Shown here piece after piece: positions 7,685 to 16,500 of a stretch of DNA of 42,304 nucleotides. The notes below the pieces were generated by a model. It was not told where the DNA came from. It searched no databases and saw nothing but the letters and a program-made list of their open reading frames with translations. The DNA is from Terriglobia bacterium (GTDB lineage Bacteria; Acidobacteriota; Polarisedimenticolia; Polarisedimenticolales; JAIQFR01). Position numbers and translations under genes: made by a program. Positions within the stretch are counted from its first letter, which is position 1, and every line of letters starts with the position of its first letter. Location: the NCBI GenBank assembly GCA_020073205.1, contig JAIQFR010000026.1, positions 1 to 42,304 of the forward strand, read 5' to 3'.

Positions 7685-9562
7685 ATGCCCGGAAGGCCCA
7701 AGGAGCGGGCGATCGTCGCCGCCTCGAACGTTCTCTGGGCGGCGTTCCGCAGCATCCATGGGGGGCGCGAGCTGCGCAGGGTTCGGTCGAAGTGGGCGCC
7801 CTCCCCTCGGCTCAGGAGCGTCGAGCGGTCCCACCCGCCGCTGGGGTTTCCCCGTCGCACCCTGTCGCTCTGCCCGGCGTGCGTGAAGGAAGTGCGCGCA
7901 CGGGTCCTCGCGGGAGAGCTTGCCACGGAGGATCTCGCGCACGGGCATCACGCGGAAATCGAAGCCGATGTCCTCGAGCGCGACGGCAAGGTGTGGATGG
8001 TGAAGACCTGTCCCGTTCACGGCCGGATCGAGGACGTCCTTTCGACGGACCCGGCGTTCATGCGTCGGATGGAGTCCCTGGACCCCGGCCGCGATTTCGA
8101 GCGGGTTCCCGACGGACGGCACGAGCACGGCTCGAGCGCGATCCGCTACGGCCGCGGCTCGGTGCTCACGATCGACCTCACCAACCGCTGCAACATGATG
8201 TGCAATCCCTGCTTTGCGAACGCCAACCAGGTCGGCTACGTCTACGAGCTCGACTGGCAACGCATCCAGTCGATCCTGGACGGCGCGCTCCAGGTGAAGC
8301 CCCGACGGCAGATGTCGGTGCAATTCTCGGGCGGCGAGCCGACGCTCTCCCCGCACTTCATTCCCGCAGTGGCCTATGCGAGGAGTCTCGGATACCTGGC
8401 CGTGCAGGCGGCCACGAATGGAATTCGCTTCGCCCAGGACCCCGATTTCGCCCGCGAAGCGGCATGGGCCGGATTGAGGCTCGTCTACTTGCAGTTCGAC
8501 GGGGTGGGGAACGAAGCGAATCTCCACCGGCACGTCACCAACCTCTTCGACGTCAAGCGGCGCGCCATCGACAACCTTCACGCGGCCGGCGTCGACGTCA
8601 CGCTCGTCGCGACGATCGTCAACACGGTCAACAACCACCAGGCGGGCCCCATCGTTCGGTTCGTCATCGAGAACATCGGCAAGGTGAACGCCGTCGTCTT
8701 CCAGCCCGTCTCGTTCACGGGGCGCGGCGAGGACGCGGACGACGCGACGCGGGCGCGCCATCGGTACACCCTGCCGCAGCTGGCTCACGACCTCAGGGAC
8801 CAGCTGGGGTTCATCGAGCCGCTCCGAGACTGGTTTCCGCTCTCCGCCGCCGGGCCGTTCACCGATCTGAAGGACCTCCTCGCGGGGCCCGAGGCCGACT
8901 GGGGCGCGCTGAGCTGCGGTTGCCACCCCCACTGCGGCGCGGCCACGTACCTCGTGGTCAACGAAGAGACGAAGCAGGCGTTGCCGGCCACGGATCTCGT
9001 GAATCTCGATCGCTTGCTCGCGGACCTCAGGCTCGTCGGAGATTCGGCTCGAGGCCGACGACTCGCGCTGTTCCGGTCCGCGCTCGCTCTCCTGAGGAAC
9101 ATGAACGTGGACGGGTTCCCGGCGAACCTGGGCGTGCTGGAGCTCCTGAGGAGCGTCGACGGCTACAACCGGCTGGCCCTGGGACTCGCGGACCGGAGCC
9201 GCTACGCCTGGCGCCCCTTGCTGGTGGGCGCCATGTGGTTCCAGGACGTCTTCACCTACGATTTCGAGCGCACCCGGATGTGCGTGGTTCCGTACGGCAC
9301 CGAGCGCGGAGAGATTTCGTTCTGCGCGTACAACACCGGGATCGGGTGGCGACCCATCATCGAAGCCACGCACAGGACGGCGACGACCGCGGAGTGGTAC
9401 CGCACCCGAGGGCGGCACGCGGTTTACGCGGGGGATCGGCCGGTCCCGCTCGGGCCCACGGAGGGCCCGGCGGCGGTGACCCGCGTCGAAGAGAGGCCGA
9501 TCGAGGCGGTGGAAACCGTCGGCGGCTCCGTCCGAGGCCTCGCGACGGCCGATCGCCGATAG
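7685..9562 (+). CDS. Radical SAM protein of the COG1964 / tetraether-lipid-synthase-like type
   Basis: Large radical SAM protein of 625 residues. The ATG at 7685 follows a GAGGAG ribosome site. An N-terminal Cys/His module (LCPACVKE ... KTCPVHGRIEDV) precedes the SAM cluster motif NRCNMMCNPC (Cys near residues 169, 173, 176). The ISGGEPTL-like loop reads FSGGEPTL. Further Cys-rich stretches follow (SCGCHPHCG), then a C-terminal block CVVPYGTERGEISFCAYNTG. As I recall the family, this layout is that of COG1964. Its characterised archaeal member, Tes, couples lipid tails tail-to-tail, and bacterial relatives are proposed to make membrane-spanning lipids. Inferred substrate here: a lipid or polyene chain, given the flanking acyl enzymes. 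Confidence 0.75.
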   Translation: MPGRPKERAIVAASNVLWAAFRSIHGGRELRRVRSKWAPSPRLRSVERSHPPLGFPRRTLSLCPACVKEVRARVLAGELATEDLAHGHHAEIEADVLERDGKVWMVKTCPVHGRIEDVLSTDPAFMRRMESLDPGRDFERVPDGRHEHGSSAIRYGRGSVLTIDLTNRCNMMCNPCFANANQVGYVYELDWQRIQSILDGALQVKPRRQMSVQFSGGEPTLSPHFIPAVAYARSLGYLAVQAATNGIRFAQDPDFAREAAWAGLRLVYLQFDGVGNEANLHRHVTNLFDVKRRAIDNLHAAGVDVTLVATIVNTVNNHQAGPIVRFVIENIGKVNAVVFQPVSFTGRGEDADDATRARHRYTLPQLAHDLRDQLGFIEPLRDWFPLSAAGPFTDLKDLLAGPEADWGALSCGCHPHCGAATYLVVNEETKQALPATDLVNLDRLLADLRLVGDSARGRRLALFRSALALLRNMNVDGFPANLGVLELLRSVDGYNRLALGLADRSRYAWRPLLVGAMWFQDVFTYDFERTRMCVVPYGTERGEISFCAYNTGIGWRPIIEATHRTATTAEWYRTRGRHAVYAGDRPVPLGPTEGPAAVTRVEERPIEAVETVGGSVRGLATADRR

Positions 9563-9578
9563 GGGGCGACGGGCCGCC

Positions 9579-10934
9579 CTACGCGCCGGGGGTTGAAACG
9601 AGGTCGCGCAGAGCCTCGGCGTCCACCTTCCCGCTCCCCTTGGTGGGGAGCCGCTCGAGGATCTGAATCGTCCTCGGCACCTTGAAGGCGGAGAGCCGCT
9701 CGGCGAGGTGGCCCCGAATTCCCGACGTCGTGGCTTCCACTCCGGAGACGACGGTCACGAACAGCGCGACGGCGGGCTCGCCGTAGCGGCCGTACGTCAC
9801 GGCGTACGCCTCGTCGACCGCTGGATGGGACAGGGCGGCTTTGACGATCTCTCCGCTGGAGAAACGCCGGCCGCCCACCTTGACGATCGAATCGGCGCGG
9901 CCGTGGAGCAGGAAGCCGCCCCGGGCGTCCTCGGCGAGATCGTCGGTCCGATGCCACGAAGCGGGACGCTCCTGCCACGGCGAGCGGATGGCGAGACGGC
10001 CGTCGCCGCGCTCCACCCTCCACTCGAGTCCGGGAAGAGGCGTCCAAGGGCCCTCGCGGTCGCGCGTTGCGATGCCGCCGGTTTCGGTGGATCCGTAAAC
10101 CTGCACGATCCTCCGGCCGGCGAGGCTCAGAAAGCGTTCTCCGACCGCCGGCGGCAGGGGTGCTCCCGAGCTCAGGAAGGTCGAAGGCGGCAAGGGCTCC
10201 CGCAGGATCCCGTTCAGCAGCCGGTAATGCGAGGGAACGCCCACGACGAGGTCGGGGGGCCGCGCGCGGATCCGCTCGACCCACGCCTGCGGGGTCCCGC
10301 CGCGCATGAAGCACGTGCGGCCGCCGGTGGCGGCGGGCAGGTAGAGTCCGTAAATGTATCCGAGGATGTGATAAGGCGGGACGAGGCAGAGCACGTTGCA
10401 AGGCCGCGGGGAGTGCAGCCAGCCGGGCTCGGCCTCGAACTCCATCGCGAGCTGATACCCGCGCTTCAAGGTCCGCTTCGGCTCGCCCGTGGAGCCGGAG
10501 GTCAGGAAGGCGACCTCGGTCGTTTCGCCCGCCGGAAACTCCGGGTCGATCGGCGCGGAGCGTTCCTCACGGACCGCGAGCGCGGTCCCTTCGTCCTGCT
10601 CGTCGGAGGGAACGAGAACGGCGGCGCGTCGGCCGGGTCCTCCCGGCTCGACCCGCTCGACCCGCGAGGAAGGGTCGAGCAGGAGCGGAGCGCGGCGGGT
10701 CTTCCAGGCCCCGAGGATCGCCGCGATCACGAAGGCGGCCGAGTGCGAGCGGACGGCGATCGTGTCCGCCGGTTCGGAGGCCATCGCGCTCGCGACGCCG
10801 GCCGCCAGGGCGAGCAGTCGTCCGACCGTCCAGGTCTCGCCGTTGTCGTCGAGGTACGCGCGACCGGGGTCCCCGGCGAACGTCGCGGCGATGGGAGACT
10901 CGCGCGGACCGCTCGAGCCCCCCCCCGCGGTCAT
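9579..10934 (-). CDS. Acyl-AMP ligase (ANL superfamily), likely aryl-acrylate activating
   Basis: Adenylate-forming enzyme of 451 residues. The P-loop is LTSGSTGEPKR, the A5 motif is QVYGSTETGGIA, and the C-terminal domain has HRTDDLAE, GRADSIVKVGGRRFSS and the catalytic lysine in LPTKGSGKVD. The length is shorter than acyl-CoA synthetases and typical of stand-alone ligases that load carrier proteins. Its ATG overlaps the stop of the ammonia-lyase gene (ATGA), so starter synthesis and starter activation are coupled. The expected reaction is ATP-dependent activation of cinnamate, coumarate or a similar aryl acid and transfer to the ACP. The extended frame upstream of this ATG is antiparallel to the lyase gene and not real. 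Confidence 0.86.
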   Translation of the reverse strand: MTAGGGSSGPRESPIAATFAGDPGRAYLDDNGETWTVGRLLALAAGVASAMASEPADTIAVRSHSAAFVIAAILGAWKTRRAPLLLDPSSRVERVEPGGPGRRAAVLVPSDEQDEGTALAVREERSAPIDPEFPAGETTEVAFLTSGSTGEPKRTLKRGYQLAMEFEAEPGWLHSPRPCNVLCLVPPYHILGYIYGLYLPAATGGRTCFMRGGTPQAWVERIRARPPDLVVGVPSHYRLLNGILREPLPPSTFLSSGAPLPPAVGERFLSLAGRRIVQVYGSTETGGIATRDREGPWTPLPGLEWRVERGDGRLAIRSPWQERPASWHRTDDLAEDARGGFLLHGRADSIVKVGGRRFSSGEIVKAALSHPAVDEAYAVTYGRYGEPAVALFVTVVSGVEATTSGIRGHLAERLSAFKVPRTIQILERLPTKGSGKVDAEALRDLVSTPGA

Positions 10935-12469
10935 GACGACCCGGCGCCGCTCTCGACCCACGCGGCGATTCGCGCGAGGTCCCGGTCCAGCCGCCGGTCG
11001 GCGTCGAGAACGGGCGAGATGGCGCGGACGCTCCGCAGCAGCCTGCGCCCCTCGCGGGAGAGGCGCGTTTCGTTCCTGAGGCGCGCCGCGTTCGACAGCG
11101 CGATCAGCTCGGTGCCGAGCACCCGGGCCACGAGACCGACCACCTCCGCGGCGTTCACCGCGGCGTTGAGCCCCATGCTCACCTTGTCTTGATTCGCGCA
11201 CTCGGTGGACCGCGAGAGCGTGCTGTCGGGGGTCGATCTCTGAACGGCGAGCGCGGCAAGCGCGCTGCACGTGATCTGGAGCCCCTTCACGCCGCAGCCG
11301 CCGTAGGGGACGAGGGTCTCCGGCAGCCCCATGTTGTGCGGACTCTCCACGAGGAGCGCGAATTGCCGGTCGAGAAGGTCCGCCGTGGAGGCGGCCGCGA
11401 TCTTGACCAAGTCCATGGCCAGGGCCACGTGGCCGCCGTAGAAATTCCCGCCGAACAGGACACCTCCTCCGCCGGGGTCGACCAGCGGATTGTCGTTGAC
11501 GCTGTTGAGCTCGATTCCGAGCAGCCGCCACGCCCATTCGAGGGCATCCCGCGTGGCGCCGAGCACCTGGGGACTGCAGCGAACGGAATATCGGTCCTGG
11601 ACCGGGCGCCCTTCCACGTGGGGCGGGTCGAGGAGCCGGCTCCCCCGGAGCGCGGCGCGGATGTTCCCGGCGCTCTCGATCTGCCCTCTGTGGGGCTTGA
11701 CCGCGTGAACGAGCGGATGGAAGGCCTGGGACCTGCCGTGGAGAACCTCCACCGCCAGAGCGGACGCCCGCTCGGCGACCTCCACGATCCGTCGGAGTCG
11801 CTCGACGGCGAGGATACCCAGGGCGGTCATGACGGAGGTCCCGTTCATGATGGCCAGCGTTTCCTTCGGCGCGAAGACGAAGGGCGCCAGCCCCGCCGCG
11901 CGCAGCGCCCGCTTCGCGGGGACGATCCGCTCCTGGTAGCGAGCCTCGCGATCGCCGGCCATCACGGCCGCCACGTAGGACAGGGGCGTCAGGTCTCCCG
12001 ACGCCCCGACGGAGCCGAAGCGCGGAATCGCCGGGACCACACCCCGATTCAGGAGGTCGCGGAGCGCCTCGAGCAAGGAGAACCGGACGGCGGAGTACCC
12101 CTTGGCCAGCGACACGAGGCGCGCGAACATGACGGCGCGTCCCTCCTCCTCCGACAGGGGCTCGCCGACGCCGCACCCGTGCTGGTCCATGATGGCGCGG
12201 GTGTACTCGATCTGCTCGCGCGGCCCGACCGGCCGGGACGAGGCGTTCCCGACGCCCGTCGAGACGCCGTAGACGCGCCGGCCCTCGCGAAGCGCGTCGT
12301 CGAGCGCCAGGCGCGACCGCCGGATCCGATTCCGCCAAGCGGGCCGGGATGAAAGCTCGACCCGGTCGCGGCGCGACGCCACGGCGATCACGATTTCCGG
12401 GGACACGCCGCGGTCGTCGATTCTCACCCCACGACGGATCGGTTCCCTCGATCGCATCTTCTTCGTCAC
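10931..12469 (-). CDS. Aromatic amino acid ammonia-lyase (HAL/PAL/TAL family)
   Basis: MIO-dependent lyase of 512 residues, the normal family length. The MIO-forming tripeptide is A156-S157-G158 in GSVGASGDLTPLSY, and the catalytic Tyr lies in YGVSTGVG (residue 67). It should convert Tyr, Phe or His to the aryl-acrylate plus ammonia. The residue pair that decides substrate, aligned through the following CGVGEPL, reads Q96-H97. That is neither the SH of histidine lyases nor the His-Leu of the best-known tyrosine lyase, so specificity cannot be called. There are no hut genes nearby, and the coupled ligase argues for a polyene starter role. Start is GTG 12469; ATG 12457 is an alternative. Confidence 0.9.
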   Translation of the reverse strand: MTKKMRSREPIRRGVRIDDRGVSPEIVIAVASRRDRVELSSRPAWRNRIRRSRLALDDALREGRRVYGVSTGVGNASSRPVGPREQIEYTRAIMDQHGCGVGEPLSEEEGRAVMFARLVSLAKGYSAVRFSLLEALRDLLNRGVVPAIPRFGSVGASGDLTPLSYVAAVMAGDREARYQERIVPAKRALRAAGLAPFVFAPKETLAIMNGTSVMTALGILAVERLRRIVEVAERASALAVEVLHGRSQAFHPLVHAVKPHRGQIESAGNIRAALRGSRLLDPPHVEGRPVQDRYSVRCSPQVLGATRDALEWAWRLLGIELNSVNDNPLVDPGGGGVLFGGNFYGGHVALAMDLVKIAAASTADLLDRQFALLVESPHNMGLPETLVPYGGCGVKGLQITCSALAALAVQRSTPDSTLSRSTECANQDKVSMGLNAAVNAAEVVGLVARVLGTELIALSNAARLRNETRLSREGRRLLRSVRAISPVLDADRRLDRDLARIAAWVESGAGSS

Positions 12470-12551
12470 TCGAATTCAACGCGGGGGACGGATTCTCATG
12501 CGCGACTCGAGCCACGACGCGAGCCGCAGCGTGCCGTGCCCGGACGGAAGA

Positions 12552-12580
12552 ACCGTAACGGTTGGGCGAACAAGAGTCAA
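12552..12580 (-). promoter_or_regulatory. Likely sigma-70 promoter for the lyase-ligase operon, with overlapping palindrome
   Basis: On the minus strand TTGACT (12580-12575) is followed after exactly 17 bases by TACGGT (12557-12552), about 75 bases before the lyase start. The -35 is one base off consensus and the -10 is weak. The -10 lies inside the inverted repeat AACCG-TAA-CGGTT, a possible operator. This separates the lyase-ligase pair from the two hotdog genes transcribed in the same direction upstream. Confidence 0.5.
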
Positions 12581-12650
12581 GGCCCGGTCGGTCGCGGTTC
12601 CATTCGACGCCCGGCGGAATCGCGAGTCCCGCCACCGTCGATTCGGGGAC

Positions 12651-13076
12651 TCACGGGATAGTGGTGCTGATCGTCGCCTCGACGCAGGTTTCACCCTCCA
12701 GGGCGACTCGCGCGCCGTAGACCTTCAGCGGGCCAGCCCGTTCCACGAGGCGCACGAAGACCTGTAGTCGGCGGTCGATCGGCAGGCGATCGACGCTGAA
12801 CACCGCGTCGCGGACGCCGACGAGATACCCGATCCGCGGCGCCACGGCGCGCCCGGCGTCGAAACGCTCGAGAGCCTCGGCCACGGCGGCGGCCTGGGCG
12901 GCGACTTCGAGGCCGATGAACGCCGGCGCGCTTCCCCCGGAGACGAAGGCGTTGCTCGCGGGGATCAGCGCGCGACAGACCAGCCGATCCTCCAGGACCT
13001 CCTCGATGGCCTGAAGGAGCCGCGTGGGGCCCCCGTGCGGAATCAGGTCCTCGATCTCGGGTAGCGTCGGAGCCAC
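12651..13076 (-). CDS. Hotdog-fold 3-hydroxyacyl-ACP dehydratase-like protein (ApeP-like)
   Basis: Small protein of 141 residues with a GTG start. It begins with the family-typical IEDLIPHGGPTRLLQAIEEV and has a helix containing FIGLEVAAQAAAVAEAL. The latter keeps the Glu and Ala-Gln pattern seen in ApeP/FabZ-like dehydratases. It sits 4 bases after the stop of the other hotdog gene. It should dehydrate 3-hydroxyacyl-ACP intermediates during polyene extension. Together with the neighbouring protein it may form a heterodimer, as aryl polyene dehydratases do, because each appears to carry only one of the two FabZ catalytic residues in a clear form. The family call is good; the exact partner arrangement is inference. 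Confidence 0.75.
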   Translation of the reverse strand: MAPTLPEIEDLIPHGGPTRLLQAIEEVLEDRLVCRALIPASNAFVSGGSAPAFIGLEVAAQAAAVAEALERFDAGRAVAPRIGYLVGVRDAVFSVDRLPIDRRLQVFVRLVERAGPLKVYGARVALEGETCVEATISTTIP

Positions 13077-13080
13077 GACG

Positions 13081-13482
13081 TCAGGTCTCCCGATCCGGCA
13101 CGAGAATTCCGCTGCTCACTCGCTCGGCGCCACGACGGATGTCGAAGGGGACGGTCGCGTCCGGAGTCGGCCGCCGGATCGAGACATCGAGAACGTCGCC
13201 GGGAGCGACCGGGCGCCGGAGCCGGAGGATCGGGACGGCCGCGAGCACGACGCGACGCTTCGTCACCGCAGCCATCGCCTGGACGGCGACCGCGAGGTGC
13301 GCGATCCCCGGAAGCACCGGCCGGCCCGGGAAATGCCCCTCGAACACGGGATGCTTGAGGGGAATCGCGATTCGGCAATCCCACCCCTCCGCCGTTTTCG
13401 AGCACCCGAGGATCGGGAACTCCATTCGCAACCTCTCGCCGGCCGTCCTCTCGGGGGCGTCGACGACGACCGAGTTCATCAT
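13081..13482 (-). CDS. Hotdog-fold dehydratase-like protein (FabZ/ApeI-like)
   Basis: Protein of 133 residues. The FabZ signature HPVFEGHFPGRPVLPG contains the catalytic His. The helix after it reads AHLAVAVQAMA, so the Glu found there in FabZ (as in LEAMAQ) is missing. Two ATG codons in tandem (13482, 13479) are possible starts; the next gene is 4 bases downstream. Likely roles are one half of a dehydratase heterodimer or the ApeI-type dehydratase subunit of polyene synthesis. The 92-base gap to the divergent gene at 13575 must hold the promoters for both directions, but I see no convincing boxes there. Confidence 0.75.
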   Translation of the reverse strand: MMNSVVVDAPERTAGERLRMEFPILGCSKTAEGWDCRIAIPLKHPVFEGHFPGRPVLPGIAHLAVAVQAMAAVTKRRVVLAAVPILRLRRPVAPGDVLDVSIRRPTPDATVPFDIRRGAERVSSGILVPDRET

Positions 13483-13574
13483 AGCCGCTCGTTTCCCGTC
13501 AATCGGGTCTCGAGCGGTTCGTCGCTGCGTCGGGTCCAGGACAGACGACGTCCGGCGGCCGACGGTGGTCTAGA

Positions 13575-16500
13575 ATGCCCCCCAGGATCGACCGGCAGGC
13601 CCCGACCTTCGGCGAAAGGGGGCGCGTGCGCGAGGACACCGTCATCGAGGCGGCCTCAGGCTTGGCCCCCGCGGAACCGGAGCCCTGGAAGGCGAGCTTC
13701 TGGAGCCTGATCGTCACCCAGTTCCAGGGGGCGTTCAGCGACTCGGCGCTCAAGAACCTGATCATCTTCCTGATCCTCCGCATGGGGCTGCCGACCGAGA
13801 AGCGCGACAGCCTGATCCCGCTGATCCTCTTCCTCTTCGCGCTCCCGTTCGTCCTGTTCTCCATGACCGGCGGCTTCCTCGCCGACCGGTTCAGCAAGCG
13901 GTCCGTCACGATCGGCACGAAGGTCATGGAGCTCGGCGTGGTCCTGCTTGCGGCGACGGGTCTCGCGCTCCCGAGTCTGCCGGTGCAGGCGGCGGCCGTC
14001 TTCCTCCTCAGCACCCAGGCGGCGCTGTTCGGGCCGTCCAAGTACGGCCTCCTGCCCGAGCTGCTCCCCGAGAAGCTCCTCTCGTGGGGGAACGGCATCC
14101 TCGAGCTGGGGACGTTCCTCGCGATCATCCTCGGCACCGTGAGCGGCGCCCTGATGGCGGAGGCGTTCCGCGGAAGGCAGGGGTACTCGGGCGCGATCTT
14201 CGTCGGGCTCGCCGCCCTCGGCCTCCTCGCGAGCCTGGGGATTCGCCGCGTGCCCGCCGCCAACCCGGGCAGCCGCCTCCGGCTCAACTTCCTGGGAGCC
14301 CTCTCGACCGAGATGCGCGAGATGCGGAAGGACCGCGTCCTCGCCCTCGCCGTAGCCGGCAACGTCTACTTCTGGTTCCTCGGCGCGATCCTCCAACCGG
14401 TCCTCCTGCTCTACGGCTCGGACGTCCTCCACCTGCGCGAATCGCAGGGCGGCGTCCTGCAGGCGACGCTCGCCGTCGGGATCGGCCTCGGCAGCCTCGC
14501 CGCGGGATACCTCTCGGGGAACAAGATCGAGTACGGCCTCGTCCCGCTCGGCTCGCTCGGCATCACCGTATTCGCCCTGATGCTCTCGCCCCACGGTCTG
14601 ACCTTCGGCGAAGTGGCGGTCCGCCTGGCGCTGCTCGGCGTGTTCGCGGGGTTCTTCGCGGTCCCGGTCAACGCGATGATCCAGCACCGTCCCGCGGCGG
14701 CGCGGCGGGGGGCCATCATCGCCGCGGCGGGCCTGCTGAGCTGGATCGGCGTCTTCCTCGCGGCGGGCGTCTACTGGCTGCTGGTCTCGGCGGGACGCCT
14801 TTCGCCACCGTCGATCGTCCTCGCGAGCGCGCTCCTCACCCTCGCCGCGACGGTCTACGTCCTCCGCCTCCTTCCCGACGCCCTGCTGCGTCTGCTGCTG
14901 TGGCTCCTCACGCACACCTTCTACCGGATCCGGATCGAGGGGCGCGACAACATCCCCGAGAAGGGGGGCGCCCTCTTCGTCTCCAACCACCTCTCCTTCG
15001 TGGACGCGCTCCTGCTGAGCGCTTCGACCGACCGTCCCGTCCGTTTCCTGATCTACCAGGCGATCTACGACCACCCGCTCGTCAAGCCGTTCGCGCGGAC
15101 GATCCGGGCGATCCCGGTCTCCTCTGACTTCAGGCCGCGCGACATGATCCGGGCGCTGCGCGTCGCGGGAGACGCGGTTCAGGCGGGCGAGGTCGTCTGC
15201 ATCTTCGCCGAGGGGCAGATCACGCGGATCGGGGCGCTGCTCCCGTTCCGGCGCGGCTTCGAACGGATCATGAAGGGGGTGGACGCCCCGATCGTCCCGG
15301 TCGCCCTCGAGGGCGTCTGGGGGTCGATCTTCAGCTTCGAGAAGGGGCGCTTCTTCTGGAAGATCCCCCACCGGATCCCGTTCCCCGTGACGGTGAGCTT
15401 CGGGCGGCCCATGCCCGCCGGCTCGACGCACGTCGAGGTCCGCGAGGCGGTCCAGGCGCTCCAGACGGAGGCCTGGGCGAGCCGCAGGCGGCTTCGCAGG
15501 ACGCTGCACCGCGCCTTCGTCGCGTCGGCCCGGCGGCACCCGCTCCGCTTCGCGATGGCCGACGGGAAGGTGCCGAAGCTCCGCTACGGCGCGGCCCTCG
15601 CGCGCACGATCTTCCTCGCGCGCCGCCTGCGGCCGGTCTGGGAGGGGCAGGAGAAGGTCGGCATCCTGCTCCCCCCGTCGGTCGGCGGCGCCCTGGTGAA
15701 CTTCGCGGCGCTCCTGACGGGGAAGGTCCCCGTGAACCTGAACTACACGGCATCTGACGAGGTCCTCCAGTCCTGCGCACGGCAGTGCGGCCTCGAGACG
15801 GTCGTGACCGCGAAGGCGTTCCTCGACCGCCTCGAGGTCCGCGTGCCGGGGCGGACCGTCCTGCTCGAGGACCTGGCGGCGCATCCGCGCGCCCGAGAGA
15901 AGCTCTGGGCGGTCCTCCTGCGCCTCCTCGCCCCCGCGGGCCTCCTCGAGCGGGCGCTCGGCCGGCGCCGGCGGGCCTCGCTCGACGATCTCGCGACCGT
16001 CATCTTCTCGAGCGGCAGCACCGGGGATCCCAAGGGGGTGATGCTGACCCACGACAACGTCGGGTCGAACATCGAGCAGATCGGCCAGATCTTCAGCCTC
16101 GGCGGGAGCGACCGGATCCTGGGGGTCCTTCCGTTCTTCCACTCCTTCGGCTTCACCGGCACGCTCTGCCTCCCCGCCGCGCTCGGCTCGGGCGTCGTCT
16201 ACCACCCGAGCCCGCTCGACGCGCGGGCGATCGGCGGCCTCGTCCGCACGTACGGCGTCACGTTCCTCCTCGCGACGCCGACCTTCCTTCAGGGGTACAT
16301 CCGCCGCTGCCAGCCCGAGGATTTCGGGAGCTTGAGGTTCGTGATGGTCGGTGCGGAGAAGCTCTCCGAGCGGATCTCCGTCGCCTTCGAGGACCGCTTC
16401 GGATTGAGGCCCTTCGAGGCGTACGGCTGCACGGAGTGCTCGCCCGCGGTGGCGGTGAACCGCCCCGACTACCGCGCCGCCGGCTTCCGGCAGGTGGGGG

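Noticed and set aside
7685-9562. Radical SAM protein as a RiPP-modifying SPASM enzyme
   Set aside because: No precursor peptide is seen nearby, the N-terminal Cys/His module and the C-terminal block fit COG1964 better, and the neighbours are lipid genes.
10931-12469. Histidine utilisation (hutH) assignment for the ammonia-lyase
   Set aside because: No hutU, hutI or hutG nearby, the selectivity pair differs from SH, and the gene is coupled to an acyl ligase beside ACP and KS genes.
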